Shown here: one piece after another, positions 35,599 to 46,594 of the stretch
How positions within the stretch are numbered: position 1 is the first letter of the stretch
How the letters are laid out: each line of letters opens with the position of its first letter
Assembly (NCBI RefSeq): GCF_000321225.1
Contig: NW_004450660.1
Location: forward strand, 415,673 to 479,672
Direction of reading: 5' to 3'
From: Odobenus rosmarus divergens
Taxonomy: Eukaryota; Chordata; Mammalia; Carnivora; Odobenidae
DNA: 64,000 nucleotides
The notes under the pieces: model-generated
What the model saw: the letters and a program-made list of their open reading frames with translations, nothing else
The model's database searches: none
Told to the model about the DNA's origin: nothing
Translations under genes and position numbers: made by a program

Positions 35599-36229
35599 TG
35601 GGCACCATTTTTTTCCCCTCCAGGTTTATCACTTTGTAACCTGGTTTCCTCTATTTCCGATGTCGGGCTTATGGAAATTGATCACTGATTAGTTTTCCCT
35701 GTATGTTTGACCCCTGGGATTTCTAAGGAAGGTTTGGAAAAACACAGGATTTTGCTCAAGGAGATTGCAAAGCAATCTCTTTGATGAGAATTAGTCCCAT
35801 TTCCAACATCCACTCTTACTCTTTACAATTTTTTTTTATGTTACCACTCTCGAGAAGTTAAAGGATTAAAAACAAGTCTGGTAGTGATAAATCGGTAGCT
35901 CTTGCCTAGCTTATAATTAAAGGTAATTCATGTATAGAGGAAGATCTGACACTCTAGCCCACATGCTTAGAAACTTGCATCAAAAAAGGAAACTGATGAC
36001 TCATTTGAAGCCAAAGTGTGGTCTCACTGCCTTTGCACATGCTCTGCAGGTGGATGGATGGCCTTCGGCTCCTCCACCGACCAAGAGAGAGAGAGAAAAG
36101 AGAAAGAAGGGCGAATCTCCAGCTGCCCTACCATGCATCAGAAAGCCAGAAATGGGTGGCAAGCTGCTTCTAGCCCCCAGCATGACCAGGCCTGCTTCCC
36201 AGCACCATCCCGCACACCTCTCCCACCTG

Positions 36230-36735
36230 CCCAACCTGTGCTTTTAATCAGACAAGAGGCATCCTGGCCTGGGTGGTCCTGCTCTCCAGGCTCTGAGTGC
36301 TCATGTTCCTGGCAGCTTGGCGGAGCAGCCTGGGAGGCTGCAGAAACCCACTTCAGCATATTAATCACAGCAAATGAATGTGCCCTGCCCGCTCTTGCAT
36401 GGGGCGCGTGGCTAATAATGGGCTGCACAACTGCTAACGGGTTCAATCAATATTTTAATTTTCTGACCCAACTTGCCTGCACATGAAAAAATAAAAGCCC
36501 ACAGTCCAGCCACACCAGGTACCACCGCCAAGCAAGCAGAAGGGGCAGGCAGCCAGAACGAGCTGGAGCCAGCACCCTGGGTCGGAGGAAGCAGGAGAGC
36601 AGTGACTGTGAGCCTGGGGAAAGTTGCAGGGCGTGGGCCGGCCAGCCTCTGAGGCCCCTGGGGTCTGTCCCTGCTGCAGGGCCCCGCCAGCCCGCCCCGC
36701 ATCTCTGCTTCTAAGACCTCGCGCTTGCTTCCTTC
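36230..36735. promoter_or_regulatory. GC-rich candidate promoter/enhancer block
   Basis: The first half (about 36290-36480) is complex, repeat-free DNA. An ATAAAAG TATA-like box follows at 36491-36497. The sequence then becomes GC-rich with several CpG pairs (36525-36730, including GGCGTGGGCCGGCC and CCGCCAGCCCGCCCCGC). Spacing would put a transcription start near 36520. A CAGGTACC donor-like string occurs at about 36515. No coding exon is recognised, so a non-coding RNA start or an enhancer are both possible. Confidence 0.3.
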
Positions 36736-36914
36736 CTCACCTCCCCATTTCTTTTTTTTTTTTTTAAAACTTGGCTACGGAACATTAGGTTTGACGAAGG
36801 GAAAGCGATTTAGCATCTTTTAACTGAGGGACGGTGATTTTCATTTGAGACCAAATGGCTCATTTTTACCTTTTTAGCTCCTGGAAGAGTTAAAAAGTGA
36901 GAGGTCAGTCCTGC

Positions 36915-36928
36915 GTCACCATGGCAAC
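36915..36928 (+). promoter_or_regulatory. RFX X-box motif
   Basis: GTCACCATGGCAAC fits the RFX X-box (GTNRCC N0-3 RGYAAC) and differs from the perfect palindrome GTTGCCATGGCAAC at two positions. It lies about 190 bp past the GC-rich block, outside any recognised repeat. Confidence 0.6.
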
Positions 36929-37594
36929 CCACACATGGCTGCCCGGGAGCAGATGAATGGGGGTGATAATGACCCCGGGACGTTTTTTCCCCTTCCTGGG
37001 CATTTCCTCCCTATTCAGGGGATGAGTCTGGATGTACAAAAACAATTATGTCTTTTTAAAAAAAATTCGACTTGAAAATATTGCTCCTCAATTGTCCCAC
37101 CTTAGACAATTGCCCCACCTTCTGATTCAGCCATCTATAGATGGTGTGGGTTTTTGTTTGTTTGGGACTGAGACCATCTCCACCCTCATCAGTGTCCACA
37201 AAGGTCTTGGATTACACCAGCAAGGCCATGTGGACAGGCCCTGAGGGACCCTGTCCCTCCGTCAGAGTCCAACCATGGGTGTTCTAATAGCTGGAAGCCT
37301 TCGTGAAGACAGAACCTCAGCCCGTGACACCTTTTTGGAGCCTGTCTGCACAGAACTTCCTGATCCCATTCCAGTTCATGGACATTAAAGAGGAAAGAGG
37401 AAAAGAGAAATCAAAATGACAAATGTGCTAGAAAGGCCAGATTAAACCCTGTAGGGGTAGCCTGGGCCAGGGCAGGAAGGAATTTCCATGACCTTAAAGC
37501 CCATGGACTCAAATGTCCGACACATTTTTCCCACGGCCCTTTACCCCACGTGTTCACTGGTAAGTGGGGGAAATGACAAACATGCTTTGAAAGC
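36929..37594. other. Unique sequence, nothing recognised
   Basis: No repeat family or exon recognised. Confidence 0.4.
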
Positions 37595-37790
37595 CCGTGG
37601 GTGCCAGGCACTGGGTTGGGTGCTGTCTCATCTTCTTGCCCTGATCTTCCCGGTGATCTGAGGAGGTTAGGAGTTGAGTCTCTGTTTTACAGATTAAGAA
37701 AATAAAGCTCAGGAGGGTTCAGCAATGTGCCCAGGGTCACCAATAATGATGCCGGCTCGGTCCAGGCCCCAAGTGGACTCTCTCTCCAGA
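37595..37790 (-). mobile_element. MIR, antisense
   Basis: TGCCAGGCACTGGGTTGGGTGC, TGTTTTACAGATTAAGAAA, and CAATGTGCCCAGGGTCACC are the antisense MIR order from the 3' end to the core. Confidence 0.85.
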
Positions 37791-38009
37791 CTTGTTAATA
37801 TCATCCAGATGCATACTAACAACTGTTTGTCCAAAGTCAGGAGTTCGTGCTTTCTCTCACTAGTCTATTCCTTTCGGCACCGTGTAACTATCAGTGGCCT
37901 GCTCCGTTTTCAGTGCAATTCTAGATGCTTGAGAAACATCGATAGTGAGATGCTGATGCTGATCTCCTAGAGGTCAGGAGGAACGGTTTGAACCTCAGTG
38001 GAGGGAACT

Positions 38010-38185
38010 TGAACGAGACATTCAGGCTCAGCAGGACTGAGCTTCCACTTTCTCATCCGTGACAGGAGGGTATTAATATTTATCTCAAGGGCTGTGGTGG
38101 GCATTCAAAGAGAGCACGTTGTCAGCTGCCTGACAGAGTGCCAGGTTCATGCAAGTAGATGCTCAATAAATATCAACTTCTGTCC
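38010..38185 (+). mobile_element. MIR
   Basis: CCACTTTCTCATCCGTGACAGG, GTATTAATATTTATCTCAAGGG and GAGTGCCAGGTTCATGCAAG followed by GATGCTCAATAAATATCA are the sense MIR order. Confidence 0.85.
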
Positions 38186-39269
38186 TCCATAGCCTCCTTG
38201 TCGGCTGCCTCGCCCTGCCACGGCATTTAGCTCTGTGCCTGGGGCCAGGCTAGCAGCTTCTCTGCTCCTGGGGGCAGGTGTGCTCCTTTCGAAGATGCCC
38301 CTGGCTTCCCTGGCGGTCCGGGCGTCTTGGGAATGCTCCAGTCCTTCCCACAGGATTGGGGCAGGGACCAGAACAAAGAAAGGAGGCCACTTTACTATTT
38401 CTAGTCTATAGGGAGGCCATCTGAGAAAAGTAGATTGTCTCACCCGCTTTGCTCTCTCTGCCTCCCCTGTCATCGGCCCTCCCTAGCAGCTCCAAGTCCA
38501 GGGTGGTCCCTCTGCTCACCTTCTGCATGGGCTTGGAGGGCCTGGCACAGCTTGGAGATGCAGACAGGGTTCAAAGGTAGCTCTGACTTCCCTGAGCTTT
38601 CTAAATCCAAATCAGAGCTGGCCCAAAGGACTTGACAAGGTTGTATGTGCTAAATGGCAACCAGTCCATTTTCGGAAGGAAAAAGCGGGATGGATCCCTA
38701 GACCATCTTTTTGCTGTAATACAGTGTGTAAAGTTGTGGGAACAGAGAAGAATGCAAAAAAATCATTGGCCTGACCCAAAGCTAAGGCTTTCCCAAGGGT
38801 GACTGACATCAATACAATGATGCATTGCTCTGGCAATCAAATCCTTGCTGTTTCAAGCCCACTGGTTAGCTCTGCACCACCTTAGTGGTACAATGTTCAA
38901 ATTCTCAGTGGCAAGCGCCCAACCTGAAAGATGCTATCTCCTTTCCCCTTCCCTTCCTTTCTTGCATCCCTCTCTACTCCCCTCGGCTCCCTTGCTCCTC
39001 TCTTTCTCCCACCCTCCTTCTACCCACCCCTGACCACCACCTCCTCTTTCTGCCTCCCCTTCATATATGGACATGTGTGCTGCGCCTAAGTGCTGTGAAT
39101 CAGACGGGAAATCAGCCCTTTGGCAGCTTAAAAACTAAGAGGAAAGATAAAACTGGCATCTAAATATGATACACAGGGCATATGACAGCATGGGAAAAGT
39201 AAAAATTAGGTATAATGATAGCTTTTTTTCAGGTCTCCGCTCCAAAAGTCACGTTTCAAACATGACTTC
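38186..39269. other. Unique sequence, nothing recognised
   Basis: Mixed, with a strongly pyrimidine-rich stretch at 38938-39060. Open frames on both strands lack domains. Confidence 0.4.
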
Positions 39270-39425
39270 TTTCTTCTGTCACCACACCTTGGCTTTGTAT
39301 GTCGTTATCTACATTGGTTGTTGTGTCTTTATTCCGATTATTTGTTTACTGTCTGTCTCACTAGGGTATAAGTAAGTTCCCAGAGGCCAGGCGCTATTTC
39401 TATCTTGTATCCCGTAATATCACTG
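39270..39425 (+). mobile_element. L2 3' end
   Basis: TTATTTGTTTACTGTCTGTC through GTTCCCAGAGGCCAGGCGC is the L2 3' order (tgtctgtctccccactag ... ctccatgagggcaggga). Confidence 0.85.
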
Positions 39426-39779
39426 CAAGATTTCCCCAGGAAGAGAGGGAAGCCTGGGACTAGACCAACGGAAAAATGGGTGATCGAAGCAAAGAGAGCA
39501 GCCCATGAAAGTATCCAGGGATGGGAAGAGTGGGGTGTCTGTCTGCCTGGCAGGGGAGGCAACATGATGGAGACTCTCCAGCAATGCCCAGAGAAGGCCC
39601 CGGGGGCTCAAATCCTGACGATCCATCCATGGGGGTCTGCAGAGAGTACAGTGGGTGGGGATGGGTACCAGAGGAATAATGCTATCAGATTATGTCAATA
39701 TTGTTTGAAGCCAGAGGAATGTATTGAGTAGATAAATGTTTTAAAACTGAAGGATGGATAAAACAATTTGCCATGGAAT
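39426..39779. other. Unique sequence, nothing recognised
   Basis: No family recognised. Confidence 0.4.
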
Positions 39780-40200
39780 ATTATTTATCCGTTTATCAAA
39801 TGCTGGTTGAATGCCAGCCATATGGCAGCCACCACTGAAGGCTGGGCAGATACTCCATGAGCAGACAGGCACAGGCATGAGGTGGGGCTTATAATCTGGT
39901 GGAGAGAAACAGGCCCTAAACATGCAAATAAGCAAATGGACAACAAATCGACAAACAGTAAGATCATTTCAGGTAAGGCAACGAGGGAGAGTTGTAGGGG
40001 ATGGGCAGAATGACAGTCAGGCACAGAGCCTGGAGGGGGTTATCGACTGTGGTGAAGAACATGGACTTTAGTCCAAATGCAAAGGGTAGAGGTTTGAGGG
40101 TGTCAAACAGGAGAGGGACATTATCTGATTTATAGAAAGATCTATGGGTTGCTCTGTGGAGAGCGGGCTTTGGAGGGGTCAAGGTGAAAGACGAGACAGA
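39780..40200 (-). mobile_element. L2, antisense
   Basis: CGTTTATCAAATGCTGGTTG, CTTATAATCTGGTGGAGAG, GACTTTAGTCCAAATGCAAAGG and GGGACATTATCTGATTTATAG follow antisense L2 from the 3' end inwards. Confidence 0.8.
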
Positions 40201-41694
40201 AAAACCAGCTGAGGGCATGGTGTCGTCTAGGACAGAGATGGCAGGGGTGGAGAGACACAGGGTATGTAGGAAGAGGTGTAGAGCTGAAGATTACAGGTTT
40301 CTCACTTGGGATATAAGGAAGGAAAAGAATCACCGAGACCTCGGTTGGGAGCAAGCGTCATTGAGTGGACTTTGGTATCACTTTGCCAGATTGACAGACA
40401 GCCTTGAGACTTCTGTCTGAATATTAAGTCTGGATATTGAAAAGCTTACTTACAAAGATTTTACCATATGACGTGTGGCAAATGTTTTTCTTAAAATAGG
40501 ATGTAAAAATGTAGAAATTAAAATTACATATAAAGTATTCCTTCAATAATTTTATATATGAATAGAAAAAAATAAAGAGCATACTAGAGGATATTGCTAA
40601 TGCTTATTTTTGGGAATGAGGATTATAGTAAATACTTCATTGTACTTTCTATATTCTCTGGGTTTTTTTACATTAAGCAATATCATTTATAGCCCCCCCA
40701 AAAAAGTTTAAGTCATCACATAAGATAATTTAGCCTCCATATCCTGACTCTTATTTATTTTAATTTGGCTTTGGATCTTTTTCAAAGAAATGTATAGAAA
40801 AAAAGAAATCTATAACATAAAGGAATAGAGAGTGAGTAGAGGCATGAAAGTATGTAATGAATGAGCCACATATATATAAAAGGACAAAAAAAAACAAAAA
40901 CAAAAATAAAACCTCTGGAAAATACCAAAGCGGCGGCCCTGAAGTCAGGTTAACGCCCTAGAGAACAGGAGTATAAGTTCATCAGCCTCTATGAATGGGC
41001 CACCCAATAGGGAAGTCCTGAGTGAGACACAATCAGGGTCTCTGGAGAGGGAACCCAGACACCTCAGGCCTAATGCAGCCATCCTGATCTCTGACACAAC
41101 ACCCTCAATCCTGGCCCAGCCACCTTCTTAATGTGGCTTTAGGCAGCCATTATTATGGACCCATAAGATGGAGCTTATCTCTCACGTGTCATGGGCAACC
41201 CCTTTTTTGGTCTTATTCCATCTTGGATGAAGGAGTCCCACTATTAAAATGTAACCTGCCCTGTTTCCTTCGAGAACTAACGTAGCCTATTCTGGCATTT
41301 CTGTTCTCACGGACTTCATTCCTTCTAACACAAAACCCTTCTTTTCCAGATGGAAAAGAAAAAAAAAAAAACACCAAAAAAACCCTAAACAGTGCTCCAC
41401 CAATGACCTAGCATGAGGGTAAGAAGAAAGCAAGGGAGGCCAATTTTGGCTGGCTGAAAATAGAATTTGATGTGTGTTTTTTATAGGATGAAGTAGTTTC
41501 AGGGAAGCTTTCACAATTATTTTTATTAAAGTAAATCTAGCTGAAGAAATTTTTAAAAACTCTATGGGAAACAGCAGCATGACGTGGAGGGAGCTGGAAG
41601 ACAACAGTGAGAAACCTCGTTCCCTCCTTCTAAGTTGTTGAAAAAAACCTAGAAGAGGAGATTTGCTGAGCTCCTGCGTTTGTGAAATAAGCTT
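40201..41694. other. Mostly AT-rich unique sequence
   Basis: No exon or family recognised. A-rich low complexity at 40886-40912 and 41349-41385. Confidence 0.4.
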
Positions 41695-41795
41695 GGGGCT
41701 GCTACGCCCTGCATTATTTATCTGTTAGAGTTATGAGGAGAATTAAACGAAACAGGCTGTAGTAAAGGACTTTGGAAACCCTAAATAAATGCCCA
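41695..41795 (+). mobile_element. MIR 3' fragment
   Basis: GAGTTATGAGGAGAATTAAACG and GTAAAGGACTTTGGAAACCC match the MIR 3' part (gttgtgaggattaaatgag ... gtaaagcgcttagaac). Confidence 0.6.
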
Positions 41796-41842
41796 GATGT
41801 AAATGTGGCATGCGTTCAGAGCTTTAGAAACCTATGGCCATT

Positions 41843-42170
41843 TTTTCAAAGATTTAGTTGTTTATTTGAGAGTTGGGGGCAGGGGCAGACAGAGACAGAA
41901 AGTGAGAATCTCTAGCAGACTCCCCGCTGAGCTCGGAGCCCAACGGGGGCTTGGTCCTGAGATCAAGATCTCAGGACCCTGAGATCATGACCATCTCACA
42001 ACCCGAAGATCATGACCATCTCAGGACCCTGAGATCATGACCATCTCACAACCCGAAGATCATGACCATCTCAGGACCCTGAGATCATGACCATCTCACA
42101 ACCCGAAGATCATGACCTGAGACGAAACCAAGAGTGGGACACTTAAAAGACTGAGCTGCCCCGGCACCCT
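41843..42170 (-). mobile_element. Can-SINE enlarged by an internal minisatellite
   Basis: Older-class reverse-strand SINE, CAAAGATTTAGTTGTTTATTT at the tail side and GAGCTGCCCCGGCACCCT at the head side. Flanking TSD AGAAACCTATGGCCATT (41826-41842) and AGAAACAAAATGGCCATT (42171-42188). It is about 130 bp longer than its siblings because of the tandem array at 41971-42117. Confidence 0.93.
41971..42117. repeat. 50-bp tandem array born from SINE box-B region
   Basis: TCAGGACCCT begins at 41971, 42021 and 42071: three identical 50-bp units (the third ends 3 bp short). Each unit is two related 25-bp halves, TCAGGACCCTGAGATCATGA... and TCACAACCCGAAGATCATGA..., sharing 21 of 25 positions. The half-unit corresponds to the box-B stretch of the SINE. 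Confidence 0.97.
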
Positions 42171-42434
42171 AGAAACAAAATGGCCATTGTTAGAAATCCC
42201 TATAACAGTGAAAAAGGAATGATGGGCTGTGGAGGAATAAATCTGGGGATAAGTTGTTTCTCCTCTCACTTCCTCTGGTCCTCCTTATTTGTTCTTATTT
42301 TAATTCCTGATTTCAGTGGTGGCATACATTGTTGTTGGGAGAGCACCAATTTTTACATCGCATTAAAGCATTTTGTAAAGTGATGAGTAAGCAATGTTTA
42401 AACCCTAAATCTAGCTCAGGAAAACCAATGGTCC

Positions 42435-42690
42435 TCAAATTCCACCTTCTCTTTGAAGCTCTTCCTGATGATCCTTAAAAAAAATGTAATTTCTCCCTTT
42501 TCTGAATTCCCATTTGTTTGTAGATGTAACTTATCATGTTCTTATTTTACTTTCTCCCAAGCTTTCTTCCCACTGGATTTTTGGTTCTTTGAAGAGGGAT
42601 ATTCAGTCGAACTCATTTTTCTATGCCTGCAGTGTCAAGCACAAATGGGGACGAAATATACAATCATTCAGTTAAATTCATTTTTAAAAA
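42435..42690 (+). mobile_element. L2 3' region
   Basis: CCTTCTCTTTGAAGCTCTTCC, TTCTTTGAAGAGGGATATTC and TATGCCTGCAGTGTCAAGCAC follow the L2 3' order. Confidence 0.7.
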
Positions 42691-43329
42691 TGTTTATCGG
42701 GAGCCTACTCTCTTCTCAGCTCTGCACAAGTAGAGTGGAAATGCATCTCTGTTTGAGGTCACACCCAAATGTTTCCAGAAAGAGCATTTATAAGAAAGAG
42801 CTAAAAACGTCTGAAATTCCCATGTAATCGAGGTTTTAGTTTTCAAAAATAAAAATCAAAGTCAATGGATTAATTGCCTATTTCAAATACATAGCAACAC
42901 CCAGTGAAAACCTGCTCAAAAGGGAAGATGCTACCTTCTATCTCCACCAAGTGCCTATCGATAGTTGGAGGCTTGGAATGGCTTTTCAGGTAGATTTTAG
43001 GGTTTGAACTGATCCTCCCTGCTCTTCTGTGCTGGGGCACTTTGGGGACATTTGGTTTGGGGCCAATCTTCTCTTGGGAGTTTGGCCTTTCTGGTTCTTT
43101 CTCAGAGCCCTCAATATCCTGGTATCCATTGTTGGAGTGACTGCCTTGGGGTCAGGAGGCAAGAGTCGAGGTAAGAGTGACTGTCCTAGGATTTCTTATC
43201 AAGACTGGTGAAGGGACTCCCAAGCTAGTCGTTACAATGTTCTCCCCGCAGTGTCCAGGCAGTGCTGGCCCACCATTCACAGCATAGTTACATTTTAGGC
43301 CCATCTCTGTATGTCCACACACTCCCAAC
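42691..43329. other. Unique sequence, nothing recognised
   Basis: No family or exon recognised. Confidence 0.4.
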
Positions 43330-43555
43330 CCCCTCCCTTCTCCCAACTCCCAGGCAGATTCTGGAGCTGTGTCTCTGTTCCCATAGTGCCCATGGCTAAC
43401 TACTATGTCTCTCATCCCCCTTGCAATAGTCTGTGCTTCCGCTAAGGCCATGAGCTTTTGACATCCTAGGACTCCAATCTCCCTCCTCTTCCCAGAGCCT
43501 AGCATGTGCCAGGCTTACACTAAGTGCTCAATACTTATTTGTTGAATAAATATAT
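43330..43555 (+). mobile_element. L2 3' end
   Basis: The end reads AGCCTAGCATGTGCCAGGC, AAGTGCTCAATACTTATTTG, TTGAATAAATA, the L2 terminal order. Confidence 0.8.
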
Positions 43556-43749
43556 CATTGCAACCAGAAGTAAGCTCTTCCTCTTCTCCTCCACCCGTGC
43601 TTAAATCTCAGCATTTTTTTTTAACTGATATAAGACTTTTGTCTACCTGATACCAGCGTGCTGTCTTACATATCCAAGGGGAGAGAAAATTGCCTGAAAA
43701 TAGATTCCAAGTGTACTTACTTTTTAACATTTTAAAAAACTTAATCTTT

Positions 43750-44400
43750 TCTTCAACAAATCATTTTTGAGCTTTTCCGACATGCCAGAAATATACAGAA
43801 GATTAAGACAGTGGAAGATAAATAGACATAGCATTCCTACCCTCGAAGTCTATTAGGAGAGATGAGCCATGAAAATATAACACGGAGGGTCTGAGAATGA
43901 GAGGCAGACGGGATTCCACATCAAGTTGCGTTCATTCCTTTAACATTTCTACTTTACCTCTGTGTTGCCAATCATGGTGTCAGATGGCTACTGGGCAAAA
44001 CGTTTGACATAGTCTCTGCCCTCAAGGTGTGACAAATAGAGTAGCAGAGATGTTAATGGTTCTTTTATAACATGTAAAGTATTTTAGTGCTAAATGCATG
44101 CATCCATTGTAGTGGAATGCTGAAGAAAGAATGAGGGGAGTTAGGAGAGTTGGAGTTTTTAAAGTAAAGGATGGATTTGCCAGGGAGAGCTGGTGGGCCA
44201 GATCGTGAATGCAGGTGAGTCTTACTAAAGGGTTTAAGACATTATCCCTTGAGCAATGGGCAGGCACTGATGGTTTGTAAGAGGGGAAATGACATGATCA
44301 GATTTGTGTTTTAGATGGATTTCTCTGGTAGCAGAAGAAGATGGATGGGACAAGCGCAGAGAAGCTCACAGCGGTGATAGCAGTTGGAAGGTGGTGGCAA
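43750..44400 (-). mobile_element. L2, antisense, long
   Basis: Begins TTCTTCAACAAATCATTTTTG and contains AAACGTTTGACATAGTCTCTGCC, GCCAGATCGTGAATGCAGG, AAATGACATGATCAGATTTG and TTTAGATGGATTTCTCTGG. This is the antisense L2 order from the 3' end inwards, one of the longer L2 copies here. Confidence 0.88.
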
Positions 44401-45320
44401 CTGTCCAGCCTTCCCCAAAATGTTTGTTGTTAAAGAGGCAAATATCAGAAGACCCCATTGTGCATTCAGACCCTTGAGAGAGTAGTCATGCATATTGGGG
44501 TGCCATGGGTTAGGCAAAGGAGAAATTTCTTTGCCCTGGCTGCCCCTTTGTGCCTGGTGTCCTGCAGAGGAAGTCGCTGCAGGCTAGCAAGCTCCATGCC
44601 CAGAAGGCACTTTACTCATGTCCCTTTCCAAAGATAAAATGTAGTCCAACATTCCAGAATGATGAGATAAATTTGTAAATATAATCAAAACATGTTTTTC
44701 TTTGGTTTCCAGGATGGAATCAGAAAAATAATGCTCAAGGGGAAGAAAGAAATACATCTGTTCTTTTTTCTGCCTCTTTTTTTTTTTCTGATTCTGGGCC
44801 AATCAACTTAGAACCAGAAACTCTCAAGACTAGGTGGTGCAGCCACTTTTGATCCTAGAGATCTTAGGCCGTGCAAAAAACCATGGACATTGGACTAGAC
44901 TAGCCCCAAAGCTTATAACCAGGGCACCTTGGCTTTTAGAAAGAGGGGATGATTTTCTTCCAATTTGAAATCTAGAAAAAAAATCTGGAGGGGACTTGAC
45001 AGTTCTGATATCTCGAGAATTATGCCACTTCTCAAGGTAAGGCTGGTTTTGACTTGTCAGAACTGTCCCAGGCAGGGACAGACCTTTGATGCAGGTCAGA
45101 GCCCTCCGAATGAGGTTTCAGGACACCACAAGTCAAAGAAGTCATGGGTGTGATCCTAATACCTGGAGGCCGACACATTTACATTGAAAGACCTAATACC
45201 ATATGAGAAGCTGGCAGGATGAACTGATCAGAATGCTGAAAGCAAAACAGACAAGAAGCCAATGCTCTGCTGGGGACAACAGCTCTGCCATATGCTTTTC
45301 GTGGATGATTGTATTGCTTT
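44401..45320. other. Unique sequence, nothing recognised
   Basis: T-run near 44777-44788. No gene recognised. Confidence 0.4.
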
Positions 45321-45465
45321 TTCACAACAATCTACCAGGCCCCTTTTTACAGAGAAGCATACTCAGGATTAGAAAGAGGCGTGATTTTCCCAAGGTTGAA
45401 CAGCCAATCATTTATTGAAGGAGCCAGGCTTAGAACAGGCGATCTGCCTACACAACGGCAAGATC
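45321..45465 (-). mobile_element. MIR, antisense
   Basis: CCTTTTTACAGAGAAGCATACTC, TTTTCCCAAGGTTGAACAGCC and GGCTTAGAACAGGCGATCTG follow antisense MIR. Confidence 0.75.
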
Positions 45466-45957
45466 TGTAGGAACAAATTACCATCTACAGTTTAGGGGAC
45501 AGTTAGGTCACTTGGGCTGTAGTCCTCTGAGCTTGTCTCAGGACATGAGATTTTAGGGATAGAAGCAAGAAGACAGTAGATACGGCAGTTCCTGCTCTTC
45601 ATTAAGCATTGTTATACTAACACATTGATAGAAGGCCAAGGGCTGGGGCTGAGTTCAAAGAGCAGTGCTGGGCCCAGCCACAGAGCCCAGAACATTTTCA
45701 TAAGAGCTTCAGAGACCATACTAATGGTAAGGGTTATGCCCTGCTTTGGTGAAGTATCCTTTGGGCAAGATTTCTGAAAGTTAAAAAAAAAAAAAATCAT
45801 TTAGGAACTCGCAGAACCTGATGAGCTTCTAGCAGGAGCTTTGACCTTGGAGTGGAGGAAGGGGTCTCTCACTGGAGCTGAGCACTTCCCATATCATGGC
45901 CCTGAAGTTCCTTAGATTGTGTTTCAGGAACATGGGATCTTAGCCTTTATTTTTAAG
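45466..45957. other. Unique sequence, nothing recognised
   Basis: A-run near 45782-45796. No family recognised. Confidence 0.4.
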
Positions 45958-45965
45958 CTCTAGAA

Positions 45966-46191
45966 CTGGGGTCAGCAGGCCTTATGTGTAAATGACCACA
46001 TAGTGAATATTTTAGGTTTTCAGGCCACGGGGTTTCCCTCATAACCACTCGGGTCTATCTGCTGTTGTAATGTGAAAGCAGCCATAGGTAATAAATGATG
46101 GGGCATGTCCCTATTCCAGAAATACTTTGCACAAACAGGTGGTGAGTTGGATTTGGCCTGCAGGCAGGCTGTAGTCGTTTGCCAAACACTG
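45966..46191 (+). mobile_element. hAT-type MITE with intact 8-bp TSD
   Basis: 226-bp element starting CTGGGGTCAGCAGGCC and ending TCGTTTGCCAAACACTG, with decayed terminal inverted repeats of the CAGGGGTCGGCAAAC type. Internal AATATTTTAGGTTTTCAGGCC and GTGAGTTGGATTTGGCCTGC match a known non-autonomous hAT-Charlie repeat whose exact MER name I do not assign. TSD CTCTAGAA at 45958-45965 and 46192-46199 fits the NTCTAGAN preference of Charlie elements. Confidence 0.88.
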
Positions 46192-46224
46192 CTCTAGAAC
46201 CACCATGATAATGTGGAATCAGAA

Positions 46225-46440
46225 CAGAATGAGAAGTCATTCAACAAAGATTTAGTAAGTGTCCCTTGTCTAATCCATGTCCTGGAGAAGTTCACGGTCT
46301 AATGTAGGAGACAGATATGCAAGGAACTAATTACAGGGACTAGAAAGGGTGTGAATAGAAAAGCTCAAGATGCTGTAGGAACACAAAGGAGCGAGCCAAT
46401 AAATCCTTCTGGGGGAGCTGGAGAAGGTTGCATGGAGGGA
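46225..46440 (-). mobile_element. L2, antisense 3' segment
   Basis: AAGTCATTCAACAAAGATTTAG, CCTGGAGAAGTTCACGGTC and GGGGGAGCTGGAGAAGGTTG are the antisense L2 3' order. It appears to resume at 46595 after about 150 bp of other sequence. Confidence 0.82.
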
Positions 46441-46594
46441 GTCACATTTCATCCCTCTTCCTTTCCTCACCATTGTAAGGCATTGCTAATCTACTTCTAC
46501 TGCTCTTGCCAACCCCAGACACAGCATCAGAATCCTGCTGAGCACAGAAGTTCAGGAATCAACAGGACCCAACAGCACTACATTCACCATGTGA

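Noticed and set aside
36016..36486. 156-codon plus-strand frame near the GC-rich block
   Set aside because: Frames are open on both strands because the sequence is GC-rich. No domain, and the frame runs into motif-dense non-coding-looking DNA.
41971..42117. Repeated 50-bp units resembling an array of repeats and spacers
   Set aside because: The units are identical throughout with no unique spacers, and they derive from the host SINE. This is a tandem minisatellite in mammalian DNA, not CRISPR.
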